This document shows, piece after piece, positions 34,178 through 44,369 of a stretch of DNA of 64,000 nucleotides (position 1 is the stretch's first letter; each line of letters starts with the position of its first letter). Both the position numbers and the translations under genes were made by a program. The notes beneath the pieces were generated by a model. It saw nothing but the letters and a program-made list of their open reading frames with translations. It ran no database searches and was not told where the DNA came from. The stretch is from Kappaphycus alvarezii (lineage: Eukaryota; Rhodophyta; Florideophyceae; Gigartinales; Solieriaceae), in the NCBI GenBank assembly GCA_002205965.3, contig NADL03000683.1, positions 1,550,001-1,614,000 on the forward strand, written 5' to 3'.

Positions 34178-37160
34178 TTGATGGAGAAGGAATTTTTCGA
34201 AGATTTGTTCCCACATCGCGCTCATTTGCTGTGCAGATCTGCCGTGAGTAACATGAAAATAGGGCTTCAGGTGAAGGGTCTTGAGAGTACAAGGTGGGGC
34301 ATCCTTTTTCTGTTAATAAATGGTTTATTGAGGCAGCTTATGGATTGGTTGAACGAATTGTTGAAGCTTAGAAATGAATTAGAGAGTTGATCAAGTAAGC
34401 GCCACGCTCGGGGACATGTATAGGTATCTAGCTGTGCTATTGATCTTTCATACTGCGTGTTTCAGCTATGAGAAGGCAATATCAATATTGCGTCAAGCAA
34501 GGAGCATCCCACCTCCCCTAGAGCTTGTTAGAATGATTCGTCAAGAATATTGGCGTATCCAGCGACTGGAAGAGGAACAGGTGGTGGTGAGACATGGGCG
34601 TCACAAAGGGACCAGACGCAACATTTAAGTGAGTTTGAAACAGTAGCGTTCAGTGAGACAAGACGAATTTTCTTTGTAGCCCTCCATCTTCTTGCAACGT
34701 TGGATGATGATCTTTTCGGGACGAAGCCGCCTACAATCAGGTGAATACATTGAGCCAGAGGAAAGCTGACAAGGAGGAGCATTTAGCAGATACAGTCAGT
34801 GACGCCTTGTTTAGGGTAACGCTGGCAATCACATTTAGACGAAGGGGGAGCCACATGACGAGTCAAGAAGAAAGCTTCTCGAGAAGCTCTTAGATGGTCG
34901 TGGAGAGGAATCTTTGGTAGGTTGTATTTTGACAGCAGATAGGGGTATGGGAAGGAGTCTTTTGCGAAGGCATTGACGGAGTTTGGTCTCTGCGCCGTAT
35001 TTGTGATGCCAGAGCACATGCTTAGATGCCATCCTTTTGTGGAAAGTCCTACCTCAATCCTCATCGGTAAGACATTCAAGAGGAGGGTAGGGAGGGTGGG
35101 GTAGTGGCGGAAGGCTCTGGGAATGTGGAGAATGCAGGGTCAACGTCAGGGGTTACAGATGATTCAATGGTAGCCCTTCAACAAGTAGAGTCGAATGCTG
35201 CGCAATCGAGCGAAGCACAAGCTGCCATCACCAATACTTTGATGGAACAATAGCACAGTGGCGGACTGGATCTGTTTCTTCGGACAGGAGGAAAGAGTTT
35301 GTTATCGACGATGGTCCGGAGATGGGTCCTGATGTGTTCTTTGCGTCCAAGCAGTTAAGAAGTGCTGGGAGATGTATCGGTACTAATCTCGTCACAGCAA
35401 TTGCTGTTCGTGAGCGTGGGACGGAAAAGTTTTGCAAGGTCTCACGCTTTATGTGTGCTGTCCCCACTGGTCTTCAAAACAGTCTGAATACATGGATTTT
35501 GTGCCGAGTTCGAACAATAATCTAGCATCTACACTCTTCAGTGGGGCCAAGTATGATGATGATCTGCTTTCAGAGCTTTCTCGGACTGTAGAAGATATGA
35601 TTGGGTCGGTTTGCGATGATTTGACTTTGGGGAAACGATGCGCAGATTGGTTTATTTGCCGTCAGTTTAGACTGAATGAGACGAACGCTGGTTCATTTTT
35701 GCTGTCTTTTGGAAGTGTGAGGGTACTTCTGGGTCTAAGTGAGACAAAGGGTTCTGAAAAACTCTCGCGAATGGTATAGGGTTTTGCACAATGGTTGGTT
35801 CAGTTCTAAGGTGTCGACTGAAGCTATGAATCGAGGTACAGCCAATGAACCGGATGTTTATAGTGCCATTAACAACATGAGCTTCGTCAAAGCTGTATTC
35901 GATGTTGGTATGTTGGCTATGAAAGAAGCTAGATACGTAGCTTGCACCCGGATGGTATAACTGTCTTGGAAATATCCGAGTTTGTTGAGTTGAATTCAAC
36001 TGTTCCACTGGACTGTTCCACTGGAAGGTTTTGAGAGCCACAGATTGGTTTTAGCATCCTTTGAAATCAAAACCAAGGTTGCTTCAAGCTCTCTCGGTGG
36101 AACGATTTGTCATTCAACACCAAACGTTACACGGTGCGAGCTTGGAGATGATAATTTTAAGAAGTGTATACCAAAGGAGCACACAGGTCAAGTAATACAC
36201 CAAGAAATAGTGTTGAAAATTTCTTTTTGTCTTTATGTAGCAGCTGGAAAGACCAGGTTATTGTACTCAGTAATTGTTAGAGTTTCCGGGCAAGCAAGAC
36301 AAAGTTTTCATCGAGCTTTACTAGGCATTGGAAGCTTTTTTCTAGAATAAGCCCACCGTGACCATTTGGCTATTCCTCCCTTTGTTGACAACGACTTCAA
36401 AGCACAATTGAAGACACGCCATAAATTTTGGAAGATCGTGGACGAACAAATCGTTAAATATGGTTGTTTTGTTCCTCTCAAGCTATTTAAGCATGCTTGC
36501 TGAAACATTTTACTCCAGAAAAAAAGCAGGTGTAGATGATGCCACACAGAGAAACGAGCTATTTGCGCAGCTAAACACCTCATTTAAAGTGGGAGCAAAT
36601 ATTGGTTTCGCAGATTCTAAAGACACTTCCTATGAATAGCTTTATTGGATGGAGGATCCTGCGAAGAGAAGATTCATTGGAGTCCGACCAGCGCTTCCGT
36701 TCTATTGAAGCGTATCGAAATGCATTGAACAGAATTCAATCAGCAGCTGATTTTATGTTCGACTTAGCGCAGGAGATACTGAACTATGCCGCTAGTACCG
36801 ACTTTCAGAGTTGGAGAGGATGGGACTGTTTTAACGCAGCCGAAACTTCTGACGAAGAAGCTAAGCGCTTGATTGCCCTTCACTTTCTAAGAAGCGCAAT
36901 CGTTTGAAGTTCTTCAACTCAACAGAGGTTGTTGCGCTTCGTCTTTCTGATTAGAGGGCACCATACAGGACAAGGACCATTGAATCATTGTGCACTAGCG
37001 GTCAACACGGTAATGGGTACGGGGGACATCGCACAAATTCGGGTGTACTGTTTGTAGCGTTCACCTTTGTCTCAAGGTTCCCCTGGTTATCGTAAAAGTT
37101 GTGCGCAGATCTGGCACAGTTTTAAGGTTTTGGAAGCGCGTTTATTCCAGCGAGGGCTGC
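34178..37160 (+). pseudogene. DDE-type transposase of uncertain superfamily (piggyBac-like?), degraded
   Basis: A long run of plus-strand fragments forms one protein in shifting frames: HLADTVSDALFRVTLAITFR (34780), GCILTADRGMGRSLLRRH then EFGLCAVFVMPEHMLRCHPF (34930-35030), and PDVFFASKQLRSAGRCIGTN (35325). Next are EHTGQVIHQEIVLKISFCLY (36180), AGVDDATQRNELFAQLNTSF (36525), VSQILKTLPMNSFIGWRILR (36603) and a Cys-rich end with CTVCSVHLC (37047). The GVDxxxQ block, the following helical segment and a Cys-rich C-terminus recall piggyBac transposases, but the catalytic spacing is not verified. Frames are broken many times. Superfamily is a guess; transposase nature is likely. Confidence 0.42.
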
Positions 37161-37677
37161 TTCAAGATCTACAGTGGGCGAGCAACGCAGAGGTAGTAAT
37201 GGGAGTTAGGATAGAAGGATGATCAGAGTTTGGAGCAGGAAATGAAAGCTCACTGCAAATAGAGGAGAATGGAAGGCAAGAGGAATTGTTACTGATCGTG
37301 ACGGGCAGAGAACAAGGTCAAGCATTGGTCTGTGCTCGTCTAGGAGACGGCCAGGTGAAAATGAGGGAAGTGCACTACGAAGATCGAAGCAGAGGAGAAC
37401 ATCTTAGTGCATAGGTAGAGGTTTCAATAATAAATATGCTTGCATTGGGTGCGATTTTATGGATATGACCCTTTTCCAACCCTCTCAACCCTTCCGGGGC
37501 TTGAATCCAATGCTCCCTAGCTCCGTCATTTCAAATCCATTTTGGATGAAACTTGATGGAGATTACAAGGGGTCGCCTGAACACTGCTATGTGGTTATTA
37601 TGGGGTGTAAGCAATAATCGCATGAACTACAGGATTGAAAAGTTAATGTGCGATAAAAAGCACTTTAGAATCGAACA

Positions 37678-37950
37678 TTAGCGATATGATGACCGTTGTA
37701 GATCATCGAACTCTTCGGCAGCAGACTCAGCGAAGCGCGGATCAGATAGCTTGAATGCATGCGATAGGAGGCATGCAGAGGCACAAATCCGGTGCATGTG
37801 GAACCGGGCGCGTGCATCGCGGACCAGCAGGAGGCGGTCCATGGTGCGGCGGCACTGGACGATCTTGAGCCGTAAAAAACTCTCCGTAAACGCTCTGTAG
37901 CCAATCGGGGCCCGATCAGCGGAAAGCCGTCCCGCGAGCATTCCGCGAGA
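37678..37950 (-). pseudogene. Non-LTR retrotransposon fragment, RT thumb region, subfamily B
   Basis: Encodes PIGYRAFTESFLRLKIVQCR and ARARFHMHRICASACLLSHA, the same block that follows the RT core in the large copy (IRFHLHRVCASACKLQHVV at 45.5 kb). It lies downstream of a copy that lacks exactly this region. Confidence 0.72.
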
Positions 37951-37971
37951 GGGGGGTCCCTAAAAAGAAGA

Positions 37972-39850
37972 AACTTTACTTCATTGAGTATCTATCGTGT
38001 ACACTGCAGGACTGACTATACGGCTAAGAACTAACCGGATGTTCCACGTCAGGCACGTGCAGTGGGGCTCGCGATAGAATCGCCATCGCAACTGAAGACC
38101 ACAGTAAGCAACTAATGCGCTGATAAATACGTCTGCGGATCACTGCTGTGGTTGTGTTGAGCTTATCTTCGATGCGCGGGATGAAGTCTTCGAGGAACAG
38201 AATGGAGGCGGGGGATGGGGCACCCAGGGAATCGAAAGCCAGGGGCTGAAACTTGAAGTTCGGTTCCTGGAGGGTGTTGTGCGAAGGAGGGGGGATGCGG
38301 CGTACCAGTTTGCTGCTCGATCCGGAGGCATGACGTGGGGCCAAAAGATCCGTGTCTTCCGTGGGTTGACTTGAAAGCCAACCGTGGGGTCATCTCGGGC
38401 GAGGAGCCTGAGCGCCTCACGGATACCGCCAAGGGTCCCAACGATCGTGCCGTTATCAGCGTACCATTGGCAGAGAGCAATGCAGGGGATCTCAGCTACC
38501 CTTCGGATGAAGGGTTGGATCGTAAACGAGAACAACAACATGCTGGCCGGGTCACCCTGCTGGGTGCCCTGGGCACTTGGTATGACGGTGCGATCCCGAT
38601 TCGGGATTAGCAAGGCGGTTGTATGCGGCCGTAGATCATGTTAGCGAAGCGGGCTAGCGAGGGGGCAAGCTTTGGTAGGTGGTCCAGCATAGACTGCCGA
38701 TCAACACGGTTAAAGGCGTTGTTGGCGTCTATGAGGACCGTGGCGATTCGGGGTGGCGGAGAAGCGACGAGTGTGTGCGGGTGTCGTGGACAATAGAGTC
38801 CAACCCGGCTTAACACCGTTGGCGTCTGATGCGGCGAAGAACCGAGTGTGAATCGGCTATTGCGGCGGGAGCAGTGCCTTCGTCACTATCCTGCGGAGCA
38901 CAAACCCGATGGCGATCGGGCGGACCTTGTCGGGAGTCGGCTGAGCGGGAGGAGCGTCGCCGCTGCCACGAGGGGGAGCACAGCGTCCGGGAGTTCCCCC
39001 GTGCGAGCCGGGAAACGAGCTGTGTCAGGACACGCAGACCGGTCACGCCGGCTTCAGGACTGACGCGAGTCTTAACCAGGAGGTGGAACCAGCGGGACGG
39101 CGTTCGTTCGGGTCCGGCGGTGGTGTCCCGCGGGACGCCGCGACCGTGTGTTCCACGGCCTCGGTGATGACGGGGGCGGCGGGAGGTCCGTCCGGGAGCG
39201 GCGAGACAGGGCGCGCGGGGACGGGTGCAGGTCCCGGAGCCGCTGAATGTCGCCGGGTCGTTGACGTCGGCGAGCGGGCCATTGTGGAGGGCGCGCATGG
39301 CCTTACCGTATCGCGCATCAGCGCAAAGGGCCTCTGCACGACGGGCGCGCCCGGTTGTCGCCGGGGACTGTTGGGGCACAGAGCGTGTTTCCTCCCACAT
39401 TCAAGCCGGCTTGATGAGCTGCGAGAGCTTCGGCCCAGAGTGCGCCCCACTGTGAGCCCGTGTGCGCACGACGGAGGCGTTCTCGGAGGGCGATCCGTTG
39501 GCTCTTGGGGTCCCGCCATCCGCGCTCTCCCCGAAGACAGCGACGAGGACAGCCGTGGGCAACATGTGGAGGTGAAGGAATGCTCGTTGAGTAGCGTCTT
39601 CACCACGGGCATTCGCCGCAGCTTTCACCAACTTGACAAAGAGGAGGATGAACTTTTGGACGGGGAGAGCCCGGGGACTGGATGTGAGGTCGGGAGTCTG
39701 TCGAGAGGCGGGGCGGGAAGCGGCAGGGGCGAGGAGGGCGTGCCCTCTTTGGGGCGGCGACAAAACGCCGCTGCTAGGCGACTGAAGAAGCCTCGGCTAC
39801 GAAGTTCCTCAAGGTGCCCAACGCGCCCCGGCGCCCACGGGCACTGTAAA
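37972..39850 (-). pseudogene. Non-LTR retrotransposon copy, subfamily B, internally deleted
   Basis: Order on the minus strand: a GC-rich N-terminal part with AANARGEDATQRAFLHLHML, then RT motif A TVLIDANNAFNRVDRQSML (38745-38690), motif B AQGTQQGDPASMLLFSF (38570) and motif C QWYADNGTIVG, where the second Asp of YADD is Asn. After WPHVMPPDR the thumb, zinc finger and most of the endonuclease are missing, and the sequence jumps to the C-terminal end FQPLAFDSLGAPSPASILFL ... EHPVSS (38250-38026) and the 3' tail. Frames shift several times. Confidence 0.8.
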
Positions 39851-41064
39851 AAATGCAGCAATGGAATCTAAAATTAAATGCGCACGACCAACGTGACTCT
39901 TTAAACTGTAAGGATGTCTTGATGACACAATGCATTTGTTGATTTCGCTGACATTAAAGTAAGCCACGTGTCACTGTAATGCTTACAAACTAAGAAATTT
40001 GCAGGACACACAAAACTTCTGAACCTTGAGCAATTATGCTCCCAAATCGATTCCCAATGCCCCGCGTCGACCGATACCTTTTTCTCAACGAGCTTTTTCG
40101 GGCCATCACCCGCCGCCATCTTGATTCAACAGGGGCTATTCGCCTTTGCATCTACAATACCAGCGCCTACGCGCCGTCATTTAGTCTGCTGTCGCCATGG
40201 CTACTTACTGCTCGAGGAGCAGACATCGTCCGGTACAGTACGACTGATATTGATCACCCAGTAACGCTACGTTCACTGTAAGCTCAAACCCATTAGCACT
40301 TGTTGCCAATAATATGAGAAAAGCAAAAGCACACATCACACCCCAAACACTCTACTGTAGATCAGCTTAATGCATGATTTGAGCTCTGTCTCTTTAAACA
40401 AATCTACAACTGCCCCAAGCGGCTCGAACTATCCAGCGCTGAACCGTACGTCTTTGCATCCCATCATCCCTTACCACAACCCAATCCCGGTCCTTGAACT
40501 CTGTTCAGTGCCGAAGCCATGATAGTCTCATCGACTCCCCGCACCTCCCGCTTCATCGGATGCCCTTCTCCATGTGGCGCTTGTTACTCTCATTTCCTCC
40601 CCCACCCACTATCACTTTCGTGACACCTCAGCTCTCACTCGCTGCGCTGCTGCCCTCCTGATGTCCCTCACGGCTATATCCTGCTTAGCCGGCCCCCTTG
40701 TTCCTATGTCTAAACATCGCTCTGCACTTTGGTACGGTTCTTCACGGTCCAAAAATCATTTCTGCCAGTTGCCTTGTACTGTCGTTTCCCTTGTACTGTC
40801 CAGTTTCCCTGGATCCGTCGCGATGCTGACAAGTGTGTTCTGCTGTCTTGCTGTCTGTCTATCTTTTCTGGTTGTCGTGCTACTTCATCGCTTCGCCTCC
40901 GACCTCCGACGCCGATCTGCAACTTTGAATACACATAGGGAAGCTGAGCGCCTTGCCTTTCGCCCCGATTTTGAAATTTACAACACCGAGGCATGTACAT
41001 CAATAACCGTCATCCATCCTAAACCACCTGACTATTTCACTACTTGTCCCTAGCCCCCCGCCCT
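39851..41064. other. Pyrimidine-rich intergenic stretch
   Basis: Apart from a doubtful open frame at 40574-41053, nothing is recognised. TACAGTAC-type words occur near 40235. Confidence 0.3.
40574..41053 (+). CDS. Doubtful ORF with a hydrophobic segment
   Basis: A 159-residue frame with a predicted membrane-spanning stretch (FCCLAVCLSFLVVVLLHRFA) followed by basic residues. I recognise no family. It lies 3' of the GOSR1-like gene and converges on it. Composition (Ser, Leu, Cys from C/T-rich DNA) could equally be chance. Confidence 0.15.
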   Translation: MALVTLISSPTHYHFRDTSALTRCAAALLMSLTAISCLAGPLVPMSKHRSALWYGSSRSKNHFCQLPCTVVSLVLSSFPGSVAMLTSVFCCLAVCLSFLVVVLLHRFASDLRRRSATLNTHREAERLAFRPDFEIYNTEACTSITVIHPKPPDYFTTCP

Positions 41065-41117
41065 CTATCCCAGTCTGGTGGACAAAATAGCACCGGAACC
41101 CCGCCTCAATGTAAACC

Positions 41118-41969
41118 TTCCACGAAAACGTCGTAAAAGAGCACACTGACCACAGCTGCCATCACCAACACATCTCTCTTTTTCTTCCTCCGAATCTGCC
41201 CAATCAACCGATTGACAGCTGGTAATCCCTCGGACATTGTCTCCATCCTTCCCACCATACTGGCAACATCGCCTCTGTCTCTCCAAGTCTTCCTTGAGAC
41301 TCAAGCCCGTCCCAATAGCCGCCTCTGCACCCCCATAGCTCCCATAGCTGCTCTCTCTTTGACAACGCATCTAACCCTCATTCCCACCCCCGGCGCCGTC
41401 GTTTCCTTTTGGCCTGCCATCAATTCAGTGTCTCTCGACTAGCAGTAACTACATCCCTCGTCTTTCGAAACTCCTGTGTATCATGAAGAATTTCCGCATG
41501 ACGTTGTCGGGTGTGTTGTAACGCAGCGCCGCACACCCGCACACCCTTGCCCAAAGGTCGTCATAGCATCCACAACACACGCAGCCGGCTAGCAACGACT
41601 CCATTTCCAAGGTCATAGCGTCTGCAGTGGCACCATCGCGGTGGGGCACGTCGTTTGCACCGCTTCATCTCCATGTTTGGGGTTCATAAACAATGTAGTG
41701 GCCAGTGATCACATCAAGACGCGTTAGATGTTGAAAGCAATGTGGATCGGGGAGGCGGGTGACCTTGTATGAAATGCAAGGCTCGATGGCGGTTTGGCTT
41801 ACCTTCACTTGGTGGACGCGAGGCATCGAAAGAGACGCGAGTGGTGGAGGACTGGAGCGAAGCGGCAAGCTTTGAGTATTCGACAAGCTTGGCGTCGATA
41901 TCGGTTTCAAGACGGCGCGCTTCCTTGCGCATCGAGTCCATGAGGCGGTCATGATTCGGAACGGCTGCG
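41118..41969 (-). pseudogene. GOSR1: Golgi Qb-SNARE GOSR1/GS28-like gene, broken by frameshifts
   Basis: GOSR1 (Gos1p) is a tail-anchored SNARE for ER-Golgi and intra-Golgi transport. A 167-bp exon at 41969-41803, between a pyrimidine-rich CTTTGCAG acceptor and a GAAG/GTAAGC donor, encodes MDSMRKEARRLETDIDAKLV and EYSKLAASLQSS, like the GS28 N-terminus. Further along the minus strand: DAMTLEMESLLA, then LQHTRQRHAEILHDTQEFRK, YGSYGGAEAAIGTGLSLKED, and the SNARE end GRMETMSEGLPAVNRLIGQI with RRKKKRDVLVMAAVVSVLF as membrane anchor, stop near 41118. These lie in different frames; at least four single-base shifts are needed. An upstream exon beyond 41969 is expected but not identified. Confidence 0.72.
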
Positions 41970-42475
41970 CTGCAAAGAAGGGGTGGGGTGATTTGGGGGA
42001 CTTTTTTTCACGAGCGTAACTGCGATATCGTTTAGAGGGAAGCGGGGAGAGTTAGTGAGGCCTTGGAAGGTGTGACATGGGTGCAGCGGATTTTGGGATT
42101 CTGTAAGAGTTTGGACAATTTGTACAACATAAAGGTGGCTGACACTGCTTGATATGCCGTCTGCGAGTGGCCTCTTTAGCACTACTGTAAGCAATTATGA
42201 GAGAAGGAGAGAACTTGAGCCTCCCAACCACGTCATACGGTACGTTCGAGGAAATTATATTTAAAACTAGAAAGGAATTCAATTCAGAAACATCAAGACA
42301 GAAGCAGCTCAATGTCAAAAGAGGATACATTACTATAAGCAATTCAGTATGTAGAGCAATGTTGCCAAGTGGCCACTTTCTTAATCCCTGTAAAATTACA
42401 GTGCAGTACTGTACAGCATTCATTATTTTCGTTCTTATTTATCACTGAAATATGTACTGTATGTGCAACACTGTG
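41970..42475. other. Upstream of GOSR1-like gene; GTAC-rich
   Basis: Probably the first intron/exon or promoter of the GOSR1-like gene. CAGTACTGTAC at 42403-42413 and TACTGTATGTGCAACACT near 42453 belong to the window-wide GTAC motif. Confidence 0.35.
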
Positions 42476-42491
42476 AAGGTTACCCTGTGGA
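42476..42491 (+). repeat. Left half of a perfect 16-bp inverted repeat
   Basis: AAGGTTACCCTGTGGA; its exact complement is at 43411-43426, bracketing the RT fragment between them. Confidence 0.85.
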
Positions 42492-43410
42492 GGGAAGTTT
42501 AATGCGTTCAGTATCTACTGGGAACTGCGCACGTCCTAACTATACGGTTAAGATCTAACCGGGTGTGCTTCGTCGACCATGCGCATCGGGGCTCGCGACA
42601 GGATAGCTTCAGCGATGGATGACCAGAGGGTGCAACTCAGTCGCTGGTAGATACGGCGGCGGATAACGCCAACTGTCGAGTGACACTTGGACGCGATCCG
42701 CGGAACCAACTCCTCGATAAAGCAATAGTTCCAGGGGAAGGGGCACCTAGGGAATCAAACGCCAGAGGTCGAAACGTGAAGTTCGGCGTGTAAGGCGCAG
42801 AAGATGGACCAGTTGAGGGAGCGGGGAGGCGTCGGGCGATGTTGCGTTCCAGGGTTGTGACCTTATCGCGGGCCGCCAGTTCAGCAGCGCCTCCGGCGAC
42901 CTGGGTCGCCTTGGTGCGAACTGCGGCCTTAAACGGTGAGACGACAGTGATGTCACAGGCAATGGGCGCAACGTTGTGCCTTCCGGGTTGGGGGCGGTTG
43001 TACAAGGATATCGGCGGGCCGGAGCTCAGTGCCCGGGACGAGAAACGGAACCTCGTGCCGAGTATCCAGACCCGCGGCGGCGGTAACGTGTGTCGCAATC
43101 GCATTACAGAGCGAGTTATGGCGGTGACGACGGCCGAAACCAGGGCAGCAGAGGTCGGCGGCGTGATCCCCGAGGGTGTCCAAGGGGTGTCACAGTGGTG
43201 GCAGTTGAGGGGCATGGAGTCATCATACACTGGCAGTCCGAGGTGACGGCGGAGCATGGTCTGCCAGTGTGTGTTGGACCTTCGTAGCTGCCGTGGGGTG
43301 AGCGAAGAGAAACGCCGCAGGGGCTGCGGCGGAACGCTAGGCCACGGATGCGATGTCGAATGTCGGCGTCGCTGTGTGCGGTCGGGTTTGGGGCATAAAT
43401 TCATTATTTA
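42492..43410 (-). pseudogene. Non-LTR retrotransposon 3' fragment, subfamily B
   Basis: The minus strand encodes HWQTMLRRHLGLPVYDDSMP, a zinc-finger remnant LNCHHCDTPW, then, in a second frame, DHAADLCCPGFGRRHRHN. The restriction-like endonuclease core VPGTELRPADILVQ and CDITVVSPFKAAVRTKAT follow, then FTFRPLAFDSLGAPSPG. The last part is frameshifted before the ...AHPVRS end. 5'-truncated. The shared 3' tail ends at about 42492, against the inverted repeat. Confidence 0.78.
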
Positions 43411-43426
43411 TCCACAGGGTAACCTT
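43411..43426 (-). repeat. Right half of the 16-bp inverted repeat
   Basis: TCCACAGGGTAACCTT, exact complement of 42476-42491. Confidence 0.85.
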
Positions 43427-43429
43427 ATC

Positions 43430-43645
43430 TTGGGCGCATTGACTACTGTACTGTGCATTAAGCTGACCTTGCAGTACGGAACCAATCAGCATTTGAGGAC
43501 TGGCCCTTAGACAGTGCAGTACAAACAGTACTGTACTGTACAGTACTGTGCGCCTAATAAATATGGACACCTAGGCTTTTAAGGCATAATCCTTGATGAT
43601 GGCACGTTCGCCAATCGGAAGGATCCAAGTCCCGTATGTCATCAA
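43430..43645. repeat. GTAC-rich spacer between two RT fragments
   Basis: Contains CTACTGTACTGTGC near 43444 and AGTACTGTACTGTACAGTAC at 43527-43546, overlapping self-complementary GTAC words. Confidence 0.6.
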
Positions 43646-43649
43646 TGAT

Positions 43650-44243
43650 GAATGTTAAAGTTCGTCGCTGCCCAGCTTGGAAGTACGCGCTAGGATCGAT
43701 GTTGCAAAGGTAGACCATATGGTCGACGAGATTCGTTGCCGCTGGTGGTCAAGGGTCGCCGCTGGTGTACAGAACAGTCGTCGCGATATCAATTTCGCAT
43801 GGGTTTCAATCACCCCAGAGGCTGACTTACAGGGAGCGGCGAGAGAGTCGAAAGCAAGCGGAACAAAGTGAAAACCGAGCTTTGGAAAGGTAGCGTCCGG
43901 GGTCAGGTTAAACGCAGCTCTCACTGAGGTCGAAGGTCTTCACCTTGTCAACGTAGGCCGATTCGGCTGCCCCGCAAGGTGCCAATGCAGCTTGTTTGAG
44001 GTAAGATCGGGCCATGGGATTGCAAATGGTGACATCATGTGCGACTTGCGTCGGCGCATCGAGCGTGTCTGTAGGTTCCGGTCCACATTGGACGAGGATG
44101 TCGGCTGGCCGGAGGTCTGTACCCGGCACAAGGTTGGGAACTTCTTGTCTGTGAGCAAGACCGGCAGGTCGGAACATGTCGGTCGTAAGGAGGTTCCGGA
44201 GAAAGTTACTTGTTTTTATGACTGTAATATGTATGTGCAACAC
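43650..44243 (-). pseudogene. Non-LTR retrotransposon 3' fragment, subfamily A
   Basis: Encodes FRPAGLAHRQEVPNLVPGTD, LRPADILVQCGPEP, VAHDVTICNPMARSYLKQAA, then after one shift LGFHFVPLAFDSLAAP and ISSTIWSTFATSILART, ending at 43653. This is the C-terminal endonuclease domain only. Closest relatives in the window are the 44.4-kb copy and the 32.0-kb fragment. Confidence 0.78.
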
Positions 44244-44369
44244 TATGAAGTCGCTACAAAATTAATTTTGAATACGGTGACTAACTTCCGGATGTTGGGG
44301 CACGACATATTACTGACGCCGCGCTTGTGGACCAAATAGCGTAGCTTAGTTTCTGGTATAAGCGGGTCT

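Noticed and set aside
38810..39871. Long GC-rich open frames on both strands (up to 262 residues)
   Set aside because: Overlapping frames from GC-rich retrotransposon sequence. Only the minus strand shows RT-family order, and the plus frame has no domain.
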